Part shown: piece by piece, positions 31,756 through 39,407 of the stretch
How positions within the stretch are numbered: position 1 is the stretch's first letter
Layout of the letters: the number at the start of each line of letters is the position of its first letter
From: Isosphaeraceae bacterium
GTDB lineage: Bacteria; Planctomycetota; Planctomycetia; Isosphaerales; Isosphaeraceae
Length of the DNA stretch: 42,934 nt
Direction of reading: 5' to 3'
Assembly: GCA_021324445.1 (NCBI GenBank)
Contig: JAJPJC010000373.1
Location: forward strand, 1-42,934
The notes under the pieces: model-generated
What the model was told of the DNA's origin: nothing
Databases searched by the model: none
The model's input: the letters and a program-made list of their open reading frames with translations, nothing else
Program-made: the position numbers and the translations under genes

Positions 31756-32744
31756 CGGCGGCTCGCTCGGGGTGTGGCGACGTCCTGGCAGGTCCGACGG
31801 ATCCCGCCTGACCTCGATTCGGGGCCCGGTCCAGTGTGGGTCAGCCGCCCCGCCTGACATTCCCGGAGCGTCAGGCTGGAAAGCCCGATCTACTCTCAGG
31901 CCGGCGTCAGATCCATTCTCCCTGCGGCGGCTGTTGTTGGTCCCAGCCGGTCAGGCAGTCCTCCAGCCGCGCGCGGGAGCCGAGTAGGTGCTTCGGTTAT
32001 AGAGAATCGAGGGGCGTGAGTAAAGGCCCTCACCTCGCCGCGAACTCGGGCCGGGAACGTGGCCGGCGTGGAGCCCCGCGCATCGGATGCGGGCTTCGCT
32101 CCCTCTTCCATCCTCCCTCGATCATTCCCGCGCGGCGAGCCATTCCTCCACAACCCACCCGAACCGCTGACCCGGGACGCCTCCGGCCGGTCAAGGTCCG
32201 CGCGCCGCCCCGCGCGGAGCGCACCGCCGATCGGTGGCCCGCACGCACTGCGTTGCTGCGCCATCCGCACCCGGGATTCGCGGCCCGTCATGGCTGGGGG
32301 GCGAGTCTGATCCGGGAACTGGCGGCCCACCCCGCCTCTGCGGCCGCGCACCACCTGACCGCGCTGATCGTTGCGGGGACCTCCTCAACCACCCCCACCA
32401 CGCCGACGGCCGTCCCCGCGGCACAGGCTGCCCCGGCCGGGACCGGCGGCGCACGGTCGGCGAGCACCTCCGCGACCAGTCCCTCCGCGGCGCCGACGGT
32501 CGTCCCGGATCCACCCATCCGAACCGCGGCATCGCACCCAACGAGCAAGCCCGACCCCGAAGGAGGCCAGGGCCGGTCTTCGGCCTGGTCGCTGTTTCGT
32601 ATCCTTCTGGCAGGAAAGCTGGTACCCTGTCTGTTACACGAGTGTTGAGCAACGCGGAAACCGGGCGAGGGCTGTGCACGGCCAGACCGCTCCGCCTGGG
32701 CGCGTTGAACCGGTCGTTGGCTGGTCGAGACTGGGGCCGAAGCC
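31756..32744. other. Nearly 1 kb without a supportable gene
   Basis: All frames here on both strands are Arg/Pro/Ala/Ser-rich with no recognisable fold. The longest plus-strand frame (31836-32648) ends in a Ser/Thr/Pro/Ala-rich low-complexity stretch; the minus-strand frames run antisense into the DUF1501 gene. I see no tRNA-like cloverleaf, insertion-sequence end or CRISPR unit. It should contain the divergent promoters for the VOC and DUF1501 genes and may contain a decayed gene. Confidence 0.5.
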
Positions 32745-34247
32745 ATGCTCACCTTTTCCTCCCTGGATGGCGTCCGGCTTTGTGACGGCCTGACGCGGCG
32801 CGAGGTTTTGCGCGTTGGGGCTCTCGGTTTTGGCGGATTGACGCTCCCCGGGCTCCTGCGATCCCACGCGGCTGGGGGCGCGGAAGTTCGGCCCGGGCAC
32901 TCGCCCAGGGCGCGGTCGGTCATCATCTTGTTCCTCTCGGGCGGGCCCTCGCAGCTCGACATGTGGGACATGAAGCCCGAGGCGCCCGAGGAGGTGCGGG
33001 GCACCTTCCGGCCGATCGCCACCGACGTGCCGGGGGTCCAGATCTGCGAACACATGCCCCGGATGGCACGGCTGGCCGGCCGGTACACCATCGTGCGCTC
33101 CATGAGCCATAGCGACGCCGACCACCTCCGAGCCGGCTACTGGGTGATGACCGGCGGCCGGTTGGCGCGTCCGGTCGTCCAGGCCAGCGGGATGAGCCGC
33201 GAAGATCGTCCGCACGTCGGCGCGGTGGTGTCGCGGTTCCTGGGCGGATCCACGACCATGCCGCCGTTTGCGATGATCCCCGAGTTCATCTCACCGGTGG
33301 GGGTGCCTCGGCCCGGGCAATACGGCGGCTTCCTCGGTGCCGAGCACGATCCCTATCTGATCAACAGCGACCCGAACCTGCCCGAGTATTCGCCCGGCGA
33401 GCTCCGACCCGCATCGGATCTCGACCCGCTACGATTGACCCGCCGGCGTTCCTTGCTCCGCAGGCTGGAACAGCGCGTGCGCTCGCTGGAGGAGTCTGCC
33501 GCGGGGCGGAATCTCGACCCATACTATGCCCGGGCCTTCGATCTGATCGCGTCGCCGGCTGCGCAGCGGGCGTTCGACGTCCGTGCCGAATCCCCGGCCA
33601 CGCGCGACCGGTATGGGCGGCACGTCTTCGGCCAATCGACCCTGGTGGCGCGCCGACTGATCGAGGCGGGAGTGCGGCTGGTTCAGGTCAACTTCGTCCG
33701 CCACGACCGAGGAAAAGGCGGCCAGGGATACGACAGCCATTCCGTCCCGCCGAACCCGCCCCACCTGAGCTGGGCCAAGTCCGAGCTGCTGCCGCCGACC
33801 GACGCGGCCTTCAGCGCCCTGGTCGAGGACCTCGCCGAGCGCGGCCTGCTCGACGAGACGCTGGTCATCATGATGGGCGAGTTCGGCCGCACGCCGCGGT
33901 TCAACCGCAACGGCGGCCGGGACCATTGGCCGCAATGCTACAGCGCCGTCCTGGCCGGCGGAGGAGTCCGGGGCGGCCATGTCCATGGTGCGTCGGATCG
34001 CCTGGCCGCGACCGTGACTTCGGACCCCGTCTCACCCGAGGACCTGCTGGCGACCCTGTACCATCTCCTCGGCCTGGATCCGACGACGCCCATCCAGGAC
34101 CGCCAAGGGCGCCCGTTCCCCCTGGCGGCCGGGAAGCCCGTCGCGGGGCTCCTCTTGGAGGAGGGAGCTCCGTCCCCCGACAGCCGGAGCCTCGGGGGAT
34201 CGCCGGGCGGAGCCGGCTCCTACAAGCCCTGGGGTACCTTGAGGTAG
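32745..34247 (+). CDS. DUF1501 protein (sulfatase-like fold), Tat-type leader
   Basis: 500 aa from the ATG at 32745. The N-terminus has a twin-arginine-type signal (LTRREVLRVGALGFGGLTLPGLLR). The mature part follows the DUF1501 pattern: ARSVIILFLSGGPSQLDMWDMKP, EVRGTFRPIATDVPGVQICEHMPRMA, MSHSDADHLRAGYWVMTGG, and later VIMMGEFGRTPRFNRNGGRDHWP. DUF1501 proteins belong to the alkaline-phosphatase/sulfatase superfamily; in planctomycetes they are often paired with DUF1549/DUF1553 cytochrome-like proteins, but no partner is present here. The final codons overlap the end of glgB (opposite strand) by 28 bp, and the C-terminal coding region includes a copy of a dispersed repeat (34161-34181). Substrate unknown. 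Confidence 0.93.
   Translation: MLTFSSLDGVRLCDGLTRREVLRVGALGFGGLTLPGLLRSHAAGGAEVRPGHSPRARSVIILFLSGGPSQLDMWDMKPEAPEEVRGTFRPIATDVPGVQICEHMPRMARLAGRYTIVRSMSHSDADHLRAGYWVMTGGRLARPVVQASGMSREDRPHVGAVVSRFLGGSTTMPPFAMIPEFISPVGVPRPGQYGGFLGAEHDPYLINSDPNLPEYSPGELRPASDLDPLRLTRRRSLLRRLEQRVRSLEESAAGRNLDPYYARAFDLIASPAAQRAFDVRAESPATRDRYGRHVFGQSTLVARRLIEAGVRLVQVNFVRHDRGKGGQGYDSHSVPPNPPHLSWAKSELLPPTDAAFSALVEDLAERGLLDETLVIMMGEFGRTPRFNRNGGRDHWPQCYSAVLAGGGVRGGHVHGASDRLAATVTSDPVSPEDLLATLYHLLGLDPTTPIQDRQGRPFPLAAGKPVAGLLLEEGAPSPDSRSLGGSPGGAGSYKPWGTLR
34161..34181 (-). repeat. Copy of a dispersed GTCGGGGGACGGAGC element
   Basis: On the minus strand this 21-bp segment matches 39373-39393 at 20 of 21 positions, with shorter related copies at 39254-39278 and 39340-39359. 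It lies inside the 3-prime coding end of the DUF1501 gene, where it contributes Glu-Glu-Gly-Ala-Pro-Ser-Pro-Asp residues that are not part of the conserved domain. Confidence 0.6.
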
Positions 34248-36469
34248 ACGGCCCCCAGGGGCGGCAGGCGGAGCGACAGGTGGTACGGCCGGCCGGCGTG
34301 CGCTTCCGGCCGTCCCCAGGCGCCCCCGGCGTTGCCGACATTCGACCCGCCGTAAATGTCGGAGTCGGTGTTGAGGATCTCGCGGTAGTAGCCCCCCGCC
34401 GGTACGCCGATCCGGTAATCCTCGCGGATCACCGGCGTGAAGTTGCAGGCCACCACGATGGCGTCATTGGGATCCCGGGCACGGCGGAGGAACGCCAGCA
34501 CGCTGTTCTCCCAGTCGTGCAGCTCGAGCCACTCATAGCCCTGCCACTCGAAGTCGACCTGGTGCAGCGCCGGCTGAGCGCGATACAGCGCGTTGAGGTC
34601 CCGGACGAGCTGGAGGATCCCCTGGTGGTCCCGCCACTGGAGCAGGTGCCAGTCCAGGCTCTCGTCGTGACTCCACTCGCGCCACTGGGCGATCTCGCTC
34701 CCCATGAACAGCAGCTTCTTGCCGGGGTGTCCGTACATATAGGCATAAAGCAACCGGAGGTTCGCCATCTTCTGCCAGAGGTCGCCGGGCATCTTGTCCA
34801 GGAGCGAGCCCTTGCCGTGGACGACCTCGTCGTGCGAGAGCGGCAGGATGAAGTTCTCGCTGAACGCGTAGATCATGCTGAAGGTCAACGAGCCGTGCTC
34901 GTACTTGCGATAGACCGGGTCCTTGGACATGTAGCGGAGCGTGTCATTCATCCAGCCCATGTTCCACTTCAGGCTGAAACCCAGGCCCCCCAGGTAGGTC
35001 GGCCGCGATACTCCCGACCAGCTCGTCGATTCCTCGGCGATGGTCAAGACGCCCGGATGCTCGTGATGGCAGAGCTCGTTGAGGCGCTTGAGGAAGTCGA
35101 TCGCCTCCAGGTTCTCGTTCCCGCCGAAGGCGTTGGGGATCCATTCGCCGGGCTGGCGCGAGTAGTCGAGGTAGAGCATCGAGGCGACCGCGTCGACCCG
35201 CAGGCCGTCGAGGTGGTAGCGGTCCAGCCAGAACAGGGCATTGCCGAAGAGGAAGTTGCGGACCTCGGGCCGGCCGTAGTTGAAGATCTTGGTGCCCCAG
35301 TCGCGGTGCTCGCCCAGCCGGGGATCGGAATGCTCATAAAGATGGGTCCCGTCGAAGTAGCCCAGGCCATGCACGTCGTTGGGGAAATGCGCCGGCACCC
35401 AGTCCAGAATCACCCCGTAGCCATGGCGGTGCAGGGTGTCGACGAACGCGGCGAAGTCATCGGGCGTGCCGTGCCGCGCCGTCGGCGCGAAGTAGCCGAC
35501 CGGCTGATAGCCCCAGCTCCCGTCGAACGGGTGCTCGGTGATCGGCAGCAGCTCGATGTGGGTGAAGCCGGTGTGGTCGAGGTGGGCGACCAATTGCTCG
35601 GCCAGCTCGCGGTAGTTGAGAAACCCGCCGCCCTGCTCCACCTTCCGCTTCCACGAGCCCAGGTGGACCTCATAACACGCCAACGGCCGGTCGAGTCCTT
35701 GCCGATGGCTCCGATTCGCCATCCACTCCTGGTCCCCCCAGGTAAACTTCGTGATGTCCCAGACGATCGAGGCCGTCTTGGGCCGCAGCTCGGCGGCGAA
35801 TCCATAGGGGTCGGCTTTGTCGACGAGATAACCGTGATGCCGGCTCTTGATCTCGAACTTGTAGACTTCGCCCTGACAAAGGTCCGGGACGAAGAGCTCC
35901 CAGATCCCGCTGGGGCCCCGATTGCCCATCGGATGCCGCCGGCCATCCCAATGATTAAAGTTTCCAATCACGCTGACCCGCTGCGCATTGGGCGCCCAGA
36001 CGGCGAAATGGACCCCGCGAAAACCCTGATGCGTCCGAAGATGCGCGCCGAGTCGCTCGTAGTTCCGATAATGCGTCCCTTCACCCAGCAAGTGGAGATC
36101 GAACTCCGTCAAGACCGGCCCGAAGGAATAGGGATCGACGAACTCCCAGGAATGCCCGTGGTAATCCTCCACGCCGAGCCGATACGGGAATGGCTCGGCA
36201 CGGTCGGCGACCAAGGCGATGAAGAAGCCATCCGGATGGATGCGCTCCATCCCCAAGGGCTCGCCCGGCTCGCCCCGAAGCAGGTCGATCATCCAGGCCC
36301 TGCGCGCCTCGGGCAGGAACGCCCGCACCACCCAGGTCGCCAAGCCCCCGTCGCTGGGCGTCAATTGATGAAGACCCAACACCGCGTACGGGTCCCAGTG
36401 ACTGGCATGCACGATCAAATCAATGTCCCTGGGCGACGCGAGCAGCACCTCCTGCGTCTTCACAGCCAT
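34220..36469 (-). CDS. glgB: 1,4-alpha-glucan branching enzyme
   Basis: 749 aa, the full-length form with two N-terminal modules. The first carbohydrate-binding-like module contains HWDPYAVLGLHQL (about residues 25-37); the second (CBM48) contains FAVWAPNAQRVSVIGNFNHWD. The GH13 barrel has DWVPAHFPND, DGLRVDAVASMLYLDYSR with the nucleophile Asp, LTIAEESTSW with the acid/base Glu, and LPLSHDEVVHGKGSL. The C-terminal beta domain ends at GAVYLKVPQGL. It introduces alpha-1,6 branches into glycogen. No other glg gene is in the window. Its end overlaps the DUF1501 gene on the opposite strand. nadA lies 75 bp upstream on the same strand. Confidence 0.97.
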   Translation of the reverse strand: MAVKTQEVLLASPRDIDLIVHASHWDPYAVLGLHQLTPSDGGLATWVVRAFLPEARRAWMIDLLRGEPGEPLGMERIHPDGFFIALVADRAEPFPYRLGVEDYHGHSWEFVDPYSFGPVLTEFDLHLLGEGTHYRNYERLGAHLRTHQGFRGVHFAVWAPNAQRVSVIGNFNHWDGRRHPMGNRGPSGIWELFVPDLCQGEVYKFEIKSRHHGYLVDKADPYGFAAELRPKTASIVWDITKFTWGDQEWMANRSHRQGLDRPLACYEVHLGSWKRKVEQGGGFLNYRELAEQLVAHLDHTGFTHIELLPITEHPFDGSWGYQPVGYFAPTARHGTPDDFAAFVDTLHRHGYGVILDWVPAHFPNDVHGLGYFDGTHLYEHSDPRLGEHRDWGTKIFNYGRPEVRNFLFGNALFWLDRYHLDGLRVDAVASMLYLDYSRQPGEWIPNAFGGNENLEAIDFLKRLNELCHHEHPGVLTIAEESTSWSGVSRPTYLGGLGFSLKWNMGWMNDTLRYMSKDPVYRKYEHGSLTFSMIYAFSENFILPLSHDEVVHGKGSLLDKMPGDLWQKMANLRLLYAYMYGHPGKKLLFMGSEIAQWREWSHDESLDWHLLQWRDHQGILQLVRDLNALYRAQPALHQVDFEWQGYEWLELHDWENSVLAFLRRARDPNDAIVVACNFTPVIREDYRIGVPAGGYYREILNTDSDIYGGSNVGNAGGAWGRPEAHAGRPYHLSLRLPPLGAVYLKVPQGL

Positions 36470-36544
36470 GATTGTCGACTCGCTCTCAACGCGCCATCCA
36501 GGCAGGGGTTCTGGCCGGTTCCCGACCGACTCGACCGGTTCGAT

Positions 36545-37666
36545 CTACTTGACCTCTAACATGCGCTGGAGCGCGATCCGGGCCCAGTTCGCCGTTTCCG
36601 CCGGAACTTGGATCCGGTTGACCGGCGTATCTTGTGCCAAGTTGTCGAGGCACCAGGCCAAATGCGGTAAGTCAATCCGGTACATGGTGGCGCACATGCA
36701 GACCATCGGGGAGAGGAAATGGATGTGTTGATCCGGATGGTCGTGCGCCAGCCGATTGACCAGGTGCAGCTCGGTCCCGACACCCCAGGTCGACCCCGCC
36801 GGGGCCTGTTCGATCGTCGTGATGATGAACTCGGTCGAACCCACGAGATCGGCCGCGTCCACCACCTGCATCATGCATTCGGGATGGACGAGGACCTTGC
36901 CGCCGGGGAACCGTTGGCGGAAGCGGGTGACATGTTCGGGTTTGAACATCTGGTGGACGGAGCAGTGGCCTTTCCAGAGGAGGACGCGGCTGGCGGTGAT
37001 CTGTTCGGGGGTATTGCCGCCGAGGGGTTCGCGGGGGTTCCAGACGCGCATCTGGTCGAGGGGGATGCCGAGGGTTCGCGCGGTGTTGCGACCGAGGTGC
37101 TGGTCGGGGAAGAAGAGGACGCGGCGGCGGCGGGCGAAGGACCAGTCCAGCACGGCGCGGGCGTTGGAGCTGGTGCAGACAATGCCGCCGTGCCGGCCGC
37201 AGAAGGCCTTGAGGTCCGCCGCCGAGTTGATGTAGGTCACCGGCATGACCTCGGCGGGATCGATCCATTCGGCGAGGTCTTCCCAGGCGGCCTCGACCGA
37301 TTCCAGGTCGGCCATGTCGGCCATGCTGCACCCGGCGGTCAAATCGGGCAGATAGACCGCGACCTCGCCGCGAGACAGGATATCGGCCGTCTCGGCCATG
37401 AAGTGGACGCCGCAGAAGACGATGGCGCGGCAGGCCTGGCTCTTCGAGGCCAGTTGGCTGAGCTTGTAGCTATCGCCGCGGAGGTCCGCGTACTGGATCA
37501 CCTCGTCCTGCTGGTAGTGGTGTCCCAGGATCAACAGCGAGTCGCCCAGGTCGCGCTTGGCGGCGAGGATCCTTGCTCTCAGCTCGGATTCCGAGCAATC
37601 GCGATACGGTTCAAACCGCAGCGGAACCACGCCGGTCGCGCTCGGGGCCTTGCAGGTTGTGGTCAT
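36545..37666 (-). CDS. nadA: Quinolinate synthase (4Fe-4S)
   Basis: 373 aa from the ATG at 37666; a GTG immediately before it (37669) is an equally possible start, and no strong Shine-Dalgarno is seen. It condenses iminoaspartate with dihydroxyacetone phosphate in NAD synthesis. Family motifs are LILGHHYQQDEVIQYADLRGDSYKL, VFCGVHFMAETADILS, LPDLTAGCSMADM (first cluster Cys), VCTSSNARAVLDWS, FFPDQHLGRNTA, VHPECMMQVVDAAD (second Cys) and FLSPMVCMCATMYRIDLPHL (third Cys region). nadB and nadC are not in the window. A 9-bp hairpin lies in the presumed leader. Confidence 0.97.
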   Translation of the reverse strand: MTTTCKAPSATGVVPLRFEPYRDCSESELRARILAAKRDLGDSLLILGHHYQQDEVIQYADLRGDSYKLSQLASKSQACRAIVFCGVHFMAETADILSRGEVAVYLPDLTAGCSMADMADLESVEAAWEDLAEWIDPAEVMPVTYINSAADLKAFCGRHGGIVCTSSNARAVLDWSFARRRRVLFFPDQHLGRNTARTLGIPLDQMRVWNPREPLGGNTPEQITASRVLLWKGHCSVHQMFKPEHVTRFRQRFPGGKVLVHPECMMQVVDAADLVGSTEFIITTIEQAPAGSTWGVGTELHLVNRLAHDHPDQHIHFLSPMVCMCATMYRIDLPHLAWCLDNLAQDTPVNRIQVPAETANWARIALQRMLEVK

Positions 37667-38140
37667 CACGGTGAGCGATCTGTCCTGTGCGGGTCGGGAT
37701 GGTCCGGACCGCCGCCGGTCCGGAGGGCGGGCTCGTGCGGGCCCTGATCGAATGGGGGACTGACTCCCAGTCTTGGAGCGGCCTGTCCCCGTCCCTGCGG
37801 GTGCAGCCTGCTTCCAGTCGACCTCCTGAGGGTCGTCGCGCGGTGCGCGGCCCCGGGAGATTTCGCATGACGTCTTCCCGGTGCGGTGGTTCCGGCTCTC
37901 GGGAGGGATCCGGGTGGGCCAGAGATTCGGGTCTGCCGTCCTGGGAGACGACTGTCCCTGCCCTGAGTCTTCTTCGTATTATACCGATAAGTCGAGCGGC
38001 GGCGAGACCTCGCCGGAAACCCCGGCCGGCCCATCCTCAGGCCAAGCCCGCGCTCGCCCAGCGGATGGCAGCCCGTTCGCTCGATCGAAATCGATGGCGA
38101 TCCGGGAGTCTGGGCCGACGAGGCCGCGGAGCGGAGCACG
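37667..38140. other. Divergent intergenic region between nadA and the receiver-kinase gene
   Basis: About 470 bp without a supported gene. It contains a 9-bp inverted repeat with a 4-nt loop at 37703-37724 (TCCGGACCG ... CGGTCCGGA), 37 bp upstream of the nadA start, and an A/T-rich spot at 37977-37983 that reads TATTAT on the plus and TATAAT on the minus strand. The -35 partners are poor on both strands. Confidence 0.5.
37703..37724 (-). promoter_or_regulatory. Inverted repeat in the nadA leader
   Basis: A perfect 9-bp stem with a 4-nt loop lies between the candidate promoter spot (about 37980) and the nadA start. It could be an operator palindrome or an RNA hairpin. It does not match a riboswitch that I recognise. 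Confidence 0.35.
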
Positions 38141-39220
38141 ATGAGTGCTGTCTTGATCGTCGATGATAACGCAGCGGATCGTGCGTTGTTGCGGACCATC
38201 CTCGGCCGTGCCGGTTACTCGGTCTTCGAGGCGGCCAAGGGGCACGAGGCGATCCAGCAGGCGCGGGCAGTGCGACCCCATGTCATCATCCTTGACGTCA
38301 ACCTTCCCGACTGGAGCGGCCTGGAGGTCTGTCGCGCCGTCCGGGCGGATCGCGAGCTCTCGACGATCCCCGTGTTGATGTTGACCGTGCGGCACGACGA
38401 TACCGACGTGGTCGCCGGTCTGGAAGCGGGGGCCGATGATTATGTGGTCAAGGACGCCGCGGGCGCGATCATCCTGGGCCGAGTGCGTCGCTTGATCGAG
38501 TTTCGTCAGATGGCCGGCCTGGCGATGCTGAACCAGCAACTCGCCCAGATTGGCCGCTTACTGACCGGGATCGTCCACGAGATCCGCGGGCCACTGGCCG
38601 TCATCCGCGGCAACGCCGAGCTCCTCCGGCTCAACCATCCGAGCGACGCCGAAGAGGCCCAGTGGATCGAATCGATCCTCCGAAGCACCCGGCTCCTGCA
38701 ACTGCGCCTCGATCATCTGATGGCGACCGTGCGGAATCGCTCGGCAGAGGTTCAGGTCATCGACGTGCCGCCGCTCCTCCACGAAGCGGTCGACCTGTTC
38801 GTCAAGGGGCTGCCCCCGGGCGATCGGCAGGTCCAGGTCGAGGTCGTCGGCGAGCCTCCGGTGCCCCAGGTGCGGGTCGACCCCGGCCGGCTGATGCAGG
38901 TGCTGCTCAATCTGCTGAGCAACGCGCAGGAGGCCCTCGCGCGCACCCAGCGGGCCGGTCGGATCCTGGTGCGCTGCGGCACGGCCGTGAGTCAGGGTCA
39001 GTCGTGGGTGACGGTCGACGTCGCCGACGACGGTCCCGGCATCCCCGAGGTCTACATCGATCGCATCTTCGAGCCGTTCTTCACAACCCGTGAGGAGGGG
39101 ACCGGTTACGGCTTGTACCTCGCCCGCGAGATCGTCAAGGAGCAAGCCGGTCACATCACCGCCCGCAACAATCCCGAGGGGGGCGCGACGTTCACCATCT
39201 GGCTTCCCGAGGCGTCTTGA
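38141..39220 (+). CDS. Receiver-histidine kinase hybrid (REC-HisKA-HATPase)
   Basis: 359 aa from the ATG at 38141. Residues 1-120 are a receiver domain: acidic pair in LIVDDNAAD, phospho-acceptor Asp52 in IILDVNLPDWSG and Lys104 in DYVVKDAAG. After a short coiled segment, a HisKA domain carries His146 in GIVHEIRGPLAVIRGNAELL. The HATPase domain has LLNLLSNAQEAL (N box), VADDGPGIP (G1), IFEPFFTTREEGTGYGLYLA (F/G2) and GATFTIWLP. There is no membrane or other sensory domain, so input must arrive by phosphotransfer to the N-terminal receiver. It precedes a second kinase and a single-domain receiver on the same strand, suggesting one phosphorelay. Confidence 0.94.
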   Translation: MSAVLIVDDNAADRALLRTILGRAGYSVFEAAKGHEAIQQARAVRPHVIILDVNLPDWSGLEVCRAVRADRELSTIPVLMLTVRHDDTDVVAGLEAGADDYVVKDAAGAIILGRVRRLIEFRQMAGLAMLNQQLAQIGRLLTGIVHEIRGPLAVIRGNAELLRLNHPSDAEEAQWIESILRSTRLLQLRLDHLMATVRNRSAEVQVIDVPPLLHEAVDLFVKGLPPGDRQVQVEVVGEPPVPQVRVDPGRLMQVLLNLLSNAQEALARTQRAGRILVRCGTAVSQGQSWVTVDVADDGPGIPEVYIDRIFEPFFTTREEGTGYGLYLAREIVKEQAGHITARNNPEGGATFTIWLPEAS

Positions 39221-39253
39221 TTCCGGTGTTCGGTTTGCGGTTTTGGCCTGGCG

Positions 39254-39394
39254 GTCGGGGGATGGAGCCCGCTCCTAAAACTGGTCGTTTTCTTGGAGGA
39301 ACCGGCTCCGTCCGGCGATCCAGGGCTGGAGGGCTGGTGGTCGGGGGACGGAGCTGGAGTCGGGGACTGGAGTCGGGGGACGGAGCCCCCTCCT
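39254..39394 (+). repeat. Cluster of short GTCGGGGGA-type repeats upstream of the PAS kinase
   Basis: Related copies occur at 39254-39278, 39340-39359 and 39373-39393, with a degenerate GTCGGGGACTGGA in between at about 39359-39371. Each is GTCGGGGGA(C/T)GGAGC followed, in two copies, by a C-rich arm that can fold back (GGAGC...CTCC). A further copy lies at 34161-34181 in the opposite orientation. The 187-bp spacer between two kinase genes is mostly made of this material. Confidence 0.6.
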
Positions 39395-39407
39395 ACTGGA
39401 GCGGATT

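Noticed and set aside
31836..32648. Plus-strand frame of 270 codons in the gene-free stretch
   Set aside because: Arg/Pro-rich start, low-complexity end, overlap with the VOC gene leader and no ribosome-binding site; kept only as a possible decayed gene.
32288..33103. Minus-strand open frame reaching into the 1-kb gap
   Set aside because: Half of it is antisense to the DUF1501 N-terminus, and the remainder is Ala/Val/Gly-rich without start signals or motifs.
33926..36559. Plus-strand open frame of 877 codons
   Set aside because: Exact antisense of glgB, which has all GH13 catalytic motifs; the plus-strand product is low-complexity and motif-free.
37978..37983. Exact TATAAT on the minus strand as the nadA promoter
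   Set aside because: It is about 310 bp from the nadA start and no reasonable -35 hexamer lies at 16-18 bp; kept only as a remark on the intergenic region.
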